The notes under the pieces were generated by a model. It was not told the origin of the DNA, did not search any database, and saw nothing but the letters and a program-made list of their open reading frames with translations. From contig DATGZX010000336.1 in the NCBI GenBank assembly GCA_035296965.1, positions 1 through 29,533 of the forward strand: 29,533 bases of DNA, given 5' to 3'. Positions 8,566 to 16,680 of this stretch are shown here, piece after piece. The translations under genes were made by a program, and so were the position numbers. Every line of letters starts with the position of its first letter. Position 1 is the stretch's first letter. The DNA is from DATGZX01 sp035296965 (GTDB lineage: Bacteria; Planctomycetota; Planctomycetia; Gemmatales; Gemmataceae).

Positions 8566-9351
8566 TCACTCGATCTTCAAACTCCAGGGGCCGCTGGCGT
8601 AAACAGCTACTGCGTACAGTCCTTCCTTGCCGAGCGAGATCGCTTTGGACCCTTCATACGCGCCTAACTGGGCGAAGATGTGCTCGACGAGTTTACCGTT
8701 ACGGTCGTAGAGCTTGACCCGGAAGATGCCTTCTCCGCTGTAGTTCGCGCGGAAGACATTCAGGCCGTCGGGAAGGGTCACGAATCCAGCGAGGTCGGAT
8801 CCTTTTCCCTGCTTTGCGAAGGGCTTGGACGCGCCACTTTCAGGCCGTGGTTCACGAATCGTGATCGCCCACTTGCCGTCCGCTCGGACGTTCAACAGAT
8901 ACTCACCCGGTTTCGCGATACCGACGAGGAGCGTGCCTTTCCACGCACCAATTTCGTTCAGAGGCATGGAGACTTCGTGGCCCTCTTGATTCAAGAGAGA
9001 GACCTGGAAGTTGTGGCGCCCGTCGTGTTCGATTTGCCATGTTGAAAGTCCTGCCTGGAGGGAAAACTTCTGCGATGCCTGATCGCCCTTGCCCGAGACC
9101 TCGAAGGAAGGCGCGCTAGACTTTCCCTGGTCGCGCTCGGCAGCGGGCTTTTCGCTAGCCGTGGGAACAGCTTTGTCCACAGATTGAACTGGGACCGCGG
9201 GGCTCGCAACGGCGGGCGGAGCATTCTTCTGGGCGACTGCCGGGCGCGGCGTTACCGGAGTCTTTGCATCGACAGCGTCCTGGACCTGATCGCAGCCGGT
9301 CAGCCCGACTGCTCCCATTACGACAAGGGACGAAAACACTCGTCGAAACAT
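8566..9351 (-). CDS. Lipoprotein with an internally duplicated beta domain
   Basis: A 261-residue predicted lipoprotein. The signal peptide MFRRVFSSLVVMGAVGLTGC ends in the lipobox with Cys20. Residues about 25-90 form a Pro/Ala/Lys-rich linker. Two similar modules follow, at about 97-166 and 188-261. In both, a hydrophobic strand leads to a phrase like NFQVSLLNQEGHEV or IFRVKLYDRNGKLV, then IGAWKGT or LGAYEGS, then GEYLLNV or GLYAVAV, ending GKWAITI or GPWSLKI. This layout recalls PPC-like or other small beta-sandwich domains of secreted enzymes, but I cannot assign a family. ATG 9351 is preferred over the upstream frame because GAGGAGA precedes it and it begins the signal peptide. Probably anchored in a membrane facing the periplasm. 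Confidence 0.75.
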   Translation of the reverse strand: MFRRVFSSLVVMGAVGLTGCDQVQDAVDAKTPVTPRPAVAQKNAPPAVASPAVPVQSVDKAVPTASEKPAAERDQGKSSAPSFEVSGKGDQASQKFSLQAGLSTWQIEHDGRHNFQVSLLNQEGHEVSMPLNEIGAWKGTLLVGIAKPGEYLLNVRADGKWAITIREPRPESGASKPFAKQGKGSDLAGFVTLPDGLNVFRANYSGEGIFRVKLYDRNGKLVEHIFAQLGAYEGSKAISLGKEGLYAVAVYASGPWSLKIE

Positions 9352-9586
9352 GAAATCTCCTCGATGAAGGAAAAACTTGGGGACCGCTGAATTGGGCCGT
9401 CCCCCATCCGCCCGAAGGTGCCGGCGAAACGCGGGCGCGGCAACTTGGCTCGGAAAGATTAGCTTAGAAAACAAGTAGGGACAAACACCGAGGGCTGAAG
9501 GAGGAAAGCGGGCCAACTAATGCGACATGGATGACGCGGCTGTGCCTTTCTACCCACTCATGTAGGCCTGCATACCTCATGGTCAC

Positions 9587-10414
9587 TCAGAATCCCATTA
9601 CCAGGCAAAGAAGCCATTCGAAGAGCCGCTGCGGCAGGAACCTCTTCAAGGGGACAACAATGCGCTGCGACAACAGGCCGCTCGGGTAACGCAGACGCGG
9701 TCTTTTGCTACGCAAAATTCGTTCGACGAGGAAACCGATCGATTCCGGCGTCGGGGCATTCCTCTCGTCCTTTTCCTGGGCTATTCGCGTCCGCTCGAGA
9801 GCTTCGTAGTACGCACTGCTCTTTGTCGAGGCTTTGGTAAGACGGCGCCTGGCGGGGAAATTCGTGCAAAAATCTCCGGGCTCGACAAGAACAACTCGAA
9901 TGCCAAAGCGGCGCGTCTCTAGCCTTAGACTCTCGGTCAGGCCTTCGAGGGCAAACTTGCTGGCGCTGTACATGCTGCTGAACGGCAATCCAATGATGCC
10001 GGCCAGAGAGCTGACATTGATGATGGTGCCGGCTCTCTCCCGTCGCATGATGGGCAACACCGCCCGGCAGACGCGCAGCACGCCGAAGAAGTTCGTCTCC
10101 ATCTGGGCCTTGGATTCTTCTACCGAAGTATCTTCCACTGCCCCCATCAATCCCCAACCGGCATTGTTGATCACGGCATCAATGCGCCCGGCACGCAGAA
10201 TGACCGTCTCTACTCCCTTGGCGACAGAGTTGTCGTCATCGACGTCCATCGAAAGTATCTCGACGGCGTTGGGGTCGGCCTGGGCGGACTCAGGAGGGCG
10301 GCGTTGCGTGCCGAATACGCGGTAGCCCCTCTTCAGGAGATGCTCTGCGCAAACCTTGCCAATTCCTGAGGAAGCCCCCGTGATCAGAACGACCTTCCGC
10401 GCAGCCTGATTCAT
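9587..10414 (-). CDS. Classical short-chain dehydrogenase/reductase
   Basis: A 275-residue NAD(P)-dependent oxidoreductase of the classical SDR family. The cofactor motif TGASSGIG is at 12-19, NNAG at 83-86, and the catalytic Ser136, Tyr149 and Lys153 are all present (Ser in NVSS, then YSASK). A basic TQRR follows the second strand, which favours NADP. The C-terminal 40 residues, hydrophobic and rich in Arg and Leu (LSQRIVVPLKRFLPQRLFEWLL), may touch the membrane, as in SDRs acting on lipids or sterol-like compounds. ATG 10414 is chosen because GGAG lies 7 bases upstream; the frame is open to 10447 but lacks such a site. The gene is alone, so its substrate is unknown. Confidence 0.88.
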   Translation of the reverse strand: MNQAARKVVLITGASSGIGKVCAEHLLKRGYRVFGTQRRPPESAQADPNAVEILSMDVDDDNSVAKGVETVILRAGRIDAVINNAGWGLMGAVEDTSVEESKAQMETNFFGVLRVCRAVLPIMRRERAGTIINVSSLAGIIGLPFSSMYSASKFALEGLTESLRLETRRFGIRVVLVEPGDFCTNFPARRRLTKASTKSSAYYEALERTRIAQEKDERNAPTPESIGFLVERILRSKRPRLRYPSGLLSQRIVVPLKRFLPQRLFEWLLCLVMGF

Positions 10415-10457
10415 TGCCGACTCCGAAGCAGACAGGGCGAGCCTCATGCAAAAGGGA

Positions 10458-10492
10458 ATCCCGCCTGGCGTTGCCCAGACACCAGGCGGGAT
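10458..10492. other. Strong hairpin in the divergent SDR/S9-peptidase region
   Basis: A perfect 11-bp inverted repeat ATCCCGCCTGG / CCAGGCGGGAT with a 13-base loop, lying 44 bases upstream of the SDR start and 240 bases upstream of the peptidase start. No gene ends here, so it is not an obvious terminator. It could be an operator, a 5' UTR structure of the SDR transcript, or a stray repeat. Confidence 0.5.
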
Positions 10493-10735
10493 GTTCGATG
10501 TCTCACATGGATAATGGCCTCAATCTCGCCCAGTCATCAAAGCCTCCGCGTGAGACAGCGCTGAGTGTAACCAGCTGAACGAGCAAGGCAAGGAAAATGT
10601 TCGCTCTTCGGACGAACGCGCGTTCTCTCAGGCGATCACATCAGGGAGGATAGCTGCCGCGCGATTTCCATCCTACAATGAGCAACGGATTTGACTCGGA
10701 CATACCCGACCACGAGACCGCGGAAAGGAACGCCG

Positions 10736-12838
10736 ATGCGACGAACTCCACTTGTTTATGCCGGACTCTTCCTGTTGGTTCCTCTCTTCGTCCCCGCCCT
10801 TCATGCTGAAGGCAAACATGCGTTGACGGTGGAGGACCTGTTCCGCTTCAAACGCGTCGCCGATCCACAAATCAGCCCCGACGGCAAGGCTGTGTCGTAC
10901 ACGCTCACGATGGTTGACCTCCCCGGGAATCGCACGACCACGAACATCTGGCTGGCATCGACGGAAATCGGCGATCCTCGGCCGCTGACCAACGGCACCA
11001 AGCATGACCGTCATCCGCGCTGGAGCCCGGACGGGGCACAGATCCTCTTCGAATCCGATCGCTCCGGCGAAAATCAACTCTGGGTCATCGACGTCCATGG
11101 CGGCGAGGCCCGGCAATTGACCACGATTGCGTCCGAGGCCGGCAATGGTATCTGGTCGCCGGACGGCAAAGCGATCGCCTTCGTCTCCGCCGTCTATCCG
11201 GAATACTCCGACAAGCCCTTCAAGGAAAGCAACGCCCTCAACAAGCAGCGCAAAGAGGACGCCGCCAAGAATCCGGTCAAGGCCCGCGTCTTTACCAAGC
11301 TCTTCTATCGTCACTGGGACGACTGGGTCGAAGATAAACGCCAGCACCTTTTTGTCATACCCGCCGCGGGCGGTGAACCGCGAGACGTTACCCCCGGCGA
11401 CCGCGACGCCAACCCGACTTCGGATACCTTCTCGGCCGGTGACGACTTCACCTTCAGCCCCGACGGTCAGTATCTCGTCTACACGGCGACGCCCGAGCGC
11501 AACGAAGCTTGGAGCACCAATTACGACATCTGCCGGTCACCGGTAGCCGGCGGCAAAGCCGAGTGTCTGACCACAGAGAACAAGGCGGCGGACGGCGCGC
11601 CTGCGTTTTCCCCTGACGGCCGGTTCCTGGCCTACCGAGCCCAGCGCCGGCCCGGGTTCGAATCTGACCGGTGGGAGATCATGGTCACCGACGCGCAGGC
11701 CAGGGGCAAGCCGCGCAGCATTACCACGGACTTTGACAGCTCGCCGGCAATGTTCATCTGGGGACCGGATAGCAAGACGATCTATTTCGTCGCCGAGGAG
11801 AAAGCGGCCTCACCCATCTACGCCGTATCGATTGAAACAGGCAAGCCAGAGAAAATCCTGGAGGGGAGTACAAACTCATCCCTCTCCATAAGCAAGGACG
11901 GGAAAACCCTGGCTTTCGCGCGCGTTGCCCTGAATCATCCTGCAGAAGCTTTCGTGGCGACCGGGTTCAGTCCTTCCGCGCAAGAGACAAAGCTAGCTGC
12001 GCAGAACAAGAGCCGGGCGAACGCCGATCTGCTGAATCGACTCGATATGCCTCGTCCCGAGAGTGTCACTGTCGCAGGCGCCGGCGGCACGCCCATGCAA
12101 ATGTGGATCCTCAAACCTCCCGGCTTCGACGCCAGCAAGAAATGGCCCCTGGCCTTCCTGGTACATGGCGGCCCTCAGGGGGCGTGGGAGGACGGCTGGA
12201 GCTTCCGGTGGAACGCCGAGGCCTGGGCAGCTCAGGGGTACGTTGTCGCCTTGCCGAACCCGCGCGGCAGCACGGGTTTTGGTCAGAAGTATGTCGATGA
12301 GATCAGCGGCGACTGGGGCGGCAAATGTTTCGAAGACCTGATGGCCGGGCTCGCCTTTCTCGAGAAGCAGCCTTACATCGACCCCGAACGCATGGGGGCC
12401 GCGGGCGCATCCTTCGGCGGCTATATGATGAACTGGTTCCAGGGACACACGACCAAGTTCAAGACGCTTATCACCCACTGCGGCGTCTACAACTTCGACA
12501 GCATGTATGCGACCACCGACGAGATTTGGTTCGACGAGTGGGAGCACGGCGGTCCCCCCTGGGGAAGCCAGCGCGAGTCGTATGAAAAGTTTTCTCCGCA
12601 CCGGTATGCCAAGGAGTTCAAGACGCCCATGCTCATCATCCACAACGATCGCGACTTCCGCGTACCCCTGAGCGAAGGGTTTCAGTTATTCTCGACCCTG
12701 CAGCGCCAGGGCATCCCGTCCAAGATGATCAACTTCCCGGACGAGAGCCATTGGGTGCTGAAACCGGCAAACAGCGCGTACTGGCACAAGGAGGTGTTCG
12801 CCTGGCTGAAAAAGTACGTGCCGCCTGGTGGGCGCTGA
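10736..12838 (+). CDS. Secreted S9-family serine peptidase (prolyl oligopeptidase/DPP-like)
   Basis: A 700-residue exported peptidase. A signal peptide (MRRTPLVYAGLFLLVPLFVP, cleavage probably after ALHA) leads into a beta-propeller with PD40-like blades (WSPDGAQILF, WSPDGKAIAF, FSPDGRFLAY) at about 30-420. A C-terminal alpha/beta-hydrolase domain follows. Its catalytic triad can be read: Ser559 in GASFGGYM, Asp640 in HNDRDFRVP and His672 in DESHW. HGGPQGAW forms the oxyanion region. S9 enzymes of this type cut short peptides, often acting as dipeptidyl or acylaminoacyl peptidases, so a nutritional role outside the cytoplasm is likely. ATG 10736 follows GGAAAGGAACG and starts the signal peptide; the frame is open back to 10691. 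Length is typical for the family. Confidence 0.92.
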   Translation: MRRTPLVYAGLFLLVPLFVPALHAEGKHALTVEDLFRFKRVADPQISPDGKAVSYTLTMVDLPGNRTTTNIWLASTEIGDPRPLTNGTKHDRHPRWSPDGAQILFESDRSGENQLWVIDVHGGEARQLTTIASEAGNGIWSPDGKAIAFVSAVYPEYSDKPFKESNALNKQRKEDAAKNPVKARVFTKLFYRHWDDWVEDKRQHLFVIPAAGGEPRDVTPGDRDANPTSDTFSAGDDFTFSPDGQYLVYTATPERNEAWSTNYDICRSPVAGGKAECLTTENKAADGAPAFSPDGRFLAYRAQRRPGFESDRWEIMVTDAQARGKPRSITTDFDSSPAMFIWGPDSKTIYFVAEEKAASPIYAVSIETGKPEKILEGSTNSSLSISKDGKTLAFARVALNHPAEAFVATGFSPSAQETKLAAQNKSRANADLLNRLDMPRPESVTVAGAGGTPMQMWILKPPGFDASKKWPLAFLVHGGPQGAWEDGWSFRWNAEAWAAQGYVVALPNPRGSTGFGQKYVDEISGDWGGKCFEDLMAGLAFLEKQPYIDPERMGAAGASFGGYMMNWFQGHTTKFKTLITHCGVYNFDSMYATTDEIWFDEWEHGGPPWGSQRESYEKFSPHRYAKEFKTPMLIIHNDRDFRVPLSEGFQLFSTLQRQGIPSKMINFPDESHWVLKPANSAYWHKEVFAWLKKYVPPGGR

Positions 12839-12895
12839 GGAGTGAACTAGCGCTCTGCGAATACTTAACTGACGGGTTGACGAGCGACAAACGCC

Positions 12896-13070
12896 TGAGA
12901 GAAAGAACGAAGATGAGGAGTACGATTAGGAAGAGGATTAAGAGCAGGAGAACGAGAAAGAGCAGGACTTACGAGGCAATGAGGACATGATATCCTTCTC
13001 TTAATCTGAATCGTGCTCTTCATCCTCTTCTTAATCGTAATCTTCCTCTTAGCTCTTACTCTTCCTTCAA
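12896..13070. repeat. Long imperfect inverted repeat with purine-only and pyrimidine-only arms
   Basis: The plus strand is almost pure purine from about 12896 to 12965 and almost pure pyrimidine from about 12994 to 13070, built from degenerate words such as GAGGATTAAGAGCAGGAG. The best-matching arms are 12921-12946 and 13014-13039 (24 of 26 pair), and weaker pairing continues on both sides. It lies exactly between the convergent ends of the peptidase and the epimerase, so it may act as a two-way transcription end or transcript-stabilising hairpin. Confidence 0.75.
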
Positions 13071-13102
13071 GGTTTGTCCCGTCAGTCGAAGATTAACCGA
13101 TC

Positions 13103-14044
13103 CTAGTTCGCTTCGCGATACCAGCGCAGCGTGCGCTCCAGGCCGACGTCGAAAGAAACGTTCGGCTCATAGCCCAGCTCGCGGCGCGCTCGGCTGATAT
13201 CGGCTCTCGAATAACGCACGTCGCCGGCGCGCGTCGGTGCGTGCTGCGGTACTAATTTGCTTTCAAGCAGATGATTGAGGGCTGCCACGAGGTCGAGAAT
13301 GGTGATGCTGGAGCCGGTGCCGATGTTATACACATTGCCCGACACGCCCGGCGCCGAAGCCGCCTTCTGCAATGCCTGGACGGCGTTGTCGACATAGGTG
13401 AAATCGCGCGACTGCAATCCGTCGCCATGTACGATCGGCGTTCGCCCCGCTGCCATCACCGCAATGAAAATGGCAATGACGCCGGAATAAGGACTATCAG
13501 AGCGCTGCCTGGGACCGAAAATATTGAAGAAGCGGACGCGAACCGTTTCCAATCCATAGGTAGCGGTAAACGCCTCCGCATAGAGTTCTCCCGTCAGCTT
13601 GGCCGCGGCGTATGGCGAGAGCGGCCGGAGCGGGGCGTCTTCTGTTTGGCCTTCCGCACTGGATAGGCCACCGTATGCGCTACTGCTGGCGGCGTAAACG
13701 ACGCGGCGCACGCCGCTGCGCCGGGCTGCGTCGAGCACATTCAGCGTCCCTGTCGCGCAGACGCGGTGCGTGTCGACTGGGTTCTCGACACTGCGTTGTA
13801 CCGATGCCAGCGCGCCCAGGTGATAGACCACATTCACGCCAGCCGTGGCCCGGTTCACGGTGTCTGCGTCGCCAAGATCGCCCTCCACGATTTCCGGCGC
13901 GGGATGAACCGTTTGGAGGTTCGAGCGCAGTCCTGTACTGAAATTGTCCAGCACGCGCACGCGCTGGCCCTGGCTTGTGAGTGCGTGCACTAAGTGGGAG
14001 CCAATAAATCCGCCGCCGCCCGTTACCAAGCAAAGCTGACTCAT
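13103..14044 (-). CDS. NAD-dependent nucleotide-sugar epimerase/dehydratase (UDP-glucose 4-epimerase-like)
   Basis: A 313-residue extended SDR enzyme. TGGGGFIGSH at 8-17 binds NAD, LDNFSTG near 32-38 is typical of UDP-sugar 4-epimerases, ASSSAYG at 119-125 supplies the catalytic Ser/Thr, and Tyr145-x3-Lys149 (SPYAAAK) completes the active site. GDGLQSRDFTYVDNAV towards the end is the usual signature of the WbpP/GalE-like group. It probably interconverts UDP-hexoses or UDP-N-acetylhexosamines for exopolysaccharide or lipopolysaccharide synthesis. ATG 14044 is preferred over an upstream TTG at 14089, since it puts the Rossmann motif at the very start; the ribosome site is weak. No glycosyltransferase is near, so the product sugar cannot be specified. 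Confidence 0.88.
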   Translation of the reverse strand: MSQLCLVTGGGGFIGSHLVHALTSQGQRVRVLDNFSTGLRSNLQTVHPAPEIVEGDLGDADTVNRATAGVNVVYHLGALASVQRSVENPVDTHRVCATGTLNVLDAARRSGVRRVVYAASSSAYGGLSSAEGQTEDAPLRPLSPYAAAKLTGELYAEAFTATYGLETVRVRFFNIFGPRQRSDSPYSGVIAIFIAVMAAGRTPIVHGDGLQSRDFTYVDNAVQALQKAASAPGVSGNVYNIGTGSSITILDLVAALNHLLESKLVPQHAPTRAGDVRYSRADISRARRELGYEPNVSFDVGLERTLRWYREAN

Positions 14045-14155
14045 AGTCCAAGCACCACCCGGGATAGGTTGAATCGATTCGGAGGACAAAGAAAGGATAT
14101 GATACTAGCCAACGCGTGGCTGGCACGTCTCGAACAGGTTGATCCTTCTTATTGT

Positions 14156-14281
14156 GCGGGCTATGCAGAGCCTGCTGAAAAAGGGGTCTGACCCCCTACG
14201 AAGCTTCACTGATTTCCCGCTTTCTTGGGGATCTATCACCCTTCGTGGAAGGGGTCAGACCCCTTTTTCAGCGGGCTATGC
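14156..14281. repeat. Inverted-repeat element (possible MITE/REP-type)
   Basis: Arms at 14170-14195 and 14251-14276 pair at 25 of 26 positions around a 55-base centre; the core word is GGGGTCAGACCCCTTTTTCA. An 11-base direct repeat GCGGGCTATGC occurs at 14156-14166 and 14271-14281. A 16-base piece of the right arm recurs at 802-819. The element separates ftsY from the epimerase gene and may also act as a terminator or promoter-region insertion. No transposase is inside. Confidence 0.8.
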
Positions 14282-14293
14282 GGTGGCGCACAT

Positions 14294-15208
14294 TTAATCG
14301 ACAAAGAGCGCCTCCACGTAGGCGTCTGGATCGAACGGCTCTAGATCATCAAGTTTTTCGCCGACACCAATAAACTTCACGGGCAAGCCCAATTTCTGTT
14401 TGATGGCAAAGATGGCGCCGCCCTTGGCAGTACCGTCGAGCTTGGCAAGAATTATCCCGGTGCAGTGTATGAGCTTCTTGAACATCTCCGCCTGGACGAT
14501 GGCATTTTGGCCGGTGGTCGCGTCCAGCACCAGAAGCACTTCATGTGGGGCGCCTTCGATCTGCTTAGTCAAGACACGGTGAATCTTTTCGAGCTCGCGC
14601 ATCAAGTGAGTCTGAGTGTGCAGGCGGCCGGCGGTGTCGACGATCAACACATCGAAGTTGCGCGCCTTCGCCTTTTCGCAAGCATCGTGGGCGACGCTGG
14701 CGGGGTCGCTGCCTTGCTGGTTCTTCACGATCTCGCAGCCGATTCGCTCGCTCCAGATGCTCAATTGTTCGACCGCGGCAGCACGAAATGTATCGCAGGC
14801 TGCAACCATGACGCGTTTGCCATCCTCTTGATACCGGCGCGCCAGTTTGGCGATTGAGGTCGTTTTGCCGGAGCCATTGACGCCCGCAATCATCACGACT
14901 GTGGGCCCGGTCAGGTTGGAACGCATCCCCGTCTCGCCGGCGCGGAGTATTTCCTTGAGCTGCTCCTTGACGAAGGCCTCGACGTCGCCGGTGATTTCCT
15001 TATCAAGATAAGCCTGGCGCACGCGATTGATGATCTCGGCCGTGGTGGCCGTGCCCACGTCGGCTAGGGAGAGAAGTCTCTCTAGTTCACTGAGGAAGTC
15101 CCGGTCGACGCGGCCTTTCAATCGGAAAAGCTGGGCAATGCCGGTGAAGGCGTCGCGCGTCCTGGCCAATCCTTGCTTGATCTTGCTAAAAAGGGCGCGA
15201 AAGACCAT
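14294..15208 (-). CDS. ftsY: Signal recognition particle receptor FtsY
   Basis: A 304-residue SRP GTPase that docks ribosome-SRP complexes at the cytoplasmic membrane for co-translational insertion. The helical N domain is at about 1-95. The GTPase domain shows G1 GVNGSGKTT at 109-117, DTFRAAA at 139-145, DTAGR at 191-195, AKLDG at 255-259 (the SRP-type TKxD variant) and GVGEKLDDLEPF near the end, which distinguishes FtsY from Ffh. The acidic A domain of the E. coli protein is missing, as in many bacteria. ATG 15208 follows AGGTTGAGG; an upstream TTG at 15220 would overlap the preceding gene. It starts 8 bases after the PHP gene stop and is last in the nusB-PHP-ftsY run. Confidence 0.96.
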   Translation of the reverse strand: MVFRALFSKIKQGLARTRDAFTGIAQLFRLKGRVDRDFLSELERLLSLADVGTATTAEIINRVRQAYLDKEITGDVEAFVKEQLKEILRAGETGMRSNLTGPTVVMIAGVNGSGKTTSIAKLARRYQEDGKRVMVAACDTFRAAAVEQLSIWSERIGCEIVKNQQGSDPASVAHDACEKAKARNFDVLIVDTAGRLHTQTHLMRELEKIHRVLTKQIEGAPHEVLLVLDATTGQNAIVQAEMFKKLIHCTGIILAKLDGTAKGGAIFAIKQKLGLPVKFIGVGEKLDDLEPFDPDAYVEALFVD

Positions 15209-15216
15209 CGGTAACC

Positions 15217-16089
15217 TCAACCTGCTGCTTTCTGACGAAGGAGCTCCAATTCCGCACGCGATACGCTGCGGGCACCGAGGGCCCGGCGAGCCGGTTCGGG
15301 GCCGTGGCAGTCGCTGCCGCCCGTGACTGAGAGACCCAGGCCGGCCACGATGGAACGCAGTTGGCGTTCTCGGCCGGGACGCCTGCCAGGATGGGAAACT
15401 TCGACAGCCTCCATCCCTAAATCCCGCAGCGTCGCTAGATTCTCTTCAGTGCAATCATAGGAAGGGTGCGCCCAGCTCGCAACGCCACCGGCGCCGCGGA
15501 CCAGCCTGATTGCCTCCGCCACGGGCAAGCGCACCTTGGGAACGACCACGCGCCCGTCATCCGATAAGTAGCGGTCGAACGCTTCGCGCACGGAACCGGC
15601 ACACCCGCTCTTGACGAGGACATCCGCCAGGTGACGCCGTCCCAAGACCTCCACGCCTCGGTGCTCACGCAGCTCATCTTCATCAATCGCTATCCCGGAG
15701 CTGCGCAGCCGCTCGACCATGTCCCAGAATCGGCCGGTCCGTTCCTCGCAAAGGCGCTTGAGGCCGGCCAGGAGCTGCGCGTCGTCCATGCGAATGAAGT
15801 AACCCAGAAGGTGGAACTCCCGTCCCAGAAACTCGGCACTGATTTCCACCGCGGGAACAATTTCCAGGCTGCTCCCCGCGACGAGACGGGCGGGTGCGAT
15901 TCCGCTAACCGTGTCGTGATCCGTGATGGCGAGCGCGATCAGCCCGGAGAGCCGGGACAATTCGATAACCTGGGCCGGCGAGTAGGTCCCATCACTGTGC
16001 GTTGTGTGCACGTGCAAGTCTGCTCGACCGCAAGCTGAACTCGACGCAGCGGCACGGCACAGAGCTGTGAAAGGCTGTCGTGAAGGCAT
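15217..16089 (-). CDS. PHP-domain phosphoesterase (TrpH/YciV-like)
   Basis: A 290-residue metal-dependent phosphoesterase of the PHP family, in the group of E. coli YciV (RNase AM), which removes phosphates from 3',5'-nucleotides and trims RNA 5' ends. Metal ligands are visible: DLHVHTTHSDG at 24-34, ITDHD at 56-60, Glu82 in VEIS, His93, SWAHPS in the second half and GGSDCHG near the C terminus. An insert of about 65 residues after the first third is normal for this group. The ATG sits 3 bases after the nusB stop, so translation is probably coupled. Placement between nusB and ftsY fits a general RNA-turnover role. An unrelated phosphoesterase activity cannot be excluded. Confidence 0.88.
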   Translation of the reverse strand: MPSRQPFTALCRAAASSSACGRADLHVHTTHSDGTYSPAQVIELSRLSGLIALAITDHDTVSGIAPARLVAGSSLEIVPAVEISAEFLGREFHLLGYFIRMDDAQLLAGLKRLCEERTGRFWDMVERLRSSGIAIDEDELREHRGVEVLGRRHLADVLVKSGCAGSVREAFDRYLSDDGRVVVPKVRLPVAEAIRLVRGAGGVASWAHPSYDCTEENLATLRDLGMEAVEVSHPGRRPGRERQLRSIVAGLGLSVTGGSDCHGPEPARRALGARSVSRAELELLRQKAAG

Positions 16090-16092
16090 GAA

Positions 16093-16515
16093 TCACGCTG
16101 GTGCGGCGGGTGCCGTCGAGGCTTGGTGCAGCTTGTCGAGAATGCCGTTGACAAAGGCCGAGGAATCCGCCGAGCCGTAGCGGCGTGCCAGCTCGATGGC
16201 CTCGTCGAGGGTCACGCGGGCGGGAGTGTCCGGCGTGTACGCCAGCTCGAAGGCGCCTAGACGCAGGACATTGCGATCCACGGTGGCCATGCGCGGCAAG
16301 CGCCAGTTCTCGGCAGCTTCCGCCAAGCGGGCGTCGATCTCAGCAACATGGCTCACAACCCCATCGTAAAGTCCCAGGCAAAACGACTGGAGTTCTCCGC
16401 CGCGCAACCGATCATGCGCGAACCGCTCGATGACAGTTCGCTCGACCGTCGGATTATGGTCCCGCTGAAAAAGGAGTTGGAGGGCCACTTCGCGGGCCCG
16501 CGAGCGTCGGGTCAT
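16093..16515 (-). CDS. nusB: Transcription antitermination factor NusB
   Basis: A 140-residue all-helical RNA-binding protein. With NusE (S10) it binds boxA in rRNA leaders and keeps RNA polymerase going past Rho-dependent stops. Family signs are RSRAREVALQLLFQRD at the N terminus, LPRMATVDRNVLRLGAFEL in the middle and DEAIELARRYGSADSSAFVNGILDKL near the end. ATG 16515 is preceded by GGAAGGA at good spacing; the open frame upstream starts only with a TTG. It is first in the tight nusB-PHP-ftsY group and follows ribH after a 165-base gap with a palindrome; ribH next to nusB is common across bacteria. Confidence 0.96.
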   Translation of the reverse strand: MTRRSRAREVALQLLFQRDHNPTVERTVIERFAHDRLRGGELQSFCLGLYDGVVSHVAEIDARLAEAAENWRLPRMATVDRNVLRLGAFELAYTPDTPARVTLDEAIELARRYGSADSSAFVNGILDKLHQASTAPAAPA

Positions 16516-16560
16516 ACGATCCTTCCAGCAAGCCAATCTGAATGTCTGCGCGCAAATCGG

Positions 16561-16617
16561 CTGATACTAGCCCGAAGCGTAAGCGAGGTCCTCGCTAACG
16601 CTTCGGGCTAGTATCAG
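16561..16617. repeat. Near-perfect palindrome, copy 2 (REP-like)
   Basis: Arms of 27 bases (16561-16587 and 16591-16617) differ at one position and enclose a 3-base loop, an unusually strong hairpin. The core AGCCCGAAGCGTAAGCGAGG is related to the repeat at 141-199. It lies between ribH and nusB, about 45 bases upstream of the nusB start, so it may reduce or separate expression of the downstream genes. Confidence 0.85.
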
Positions 16618-16680
16618 CGGAATCGTGCACGATGATGTAGATAGTCTCGTTGCACCGAGCCTTGCATGGGACTGTGACCC

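Noticed and set aside
16461..16474. A third copy of the CTTTTTCAGCGGG repeat word, on the minus strand
   Set aside because: It lies inside nusB and encodes the conserved LLFQRD sequence, so the match is explained by coding constraint.
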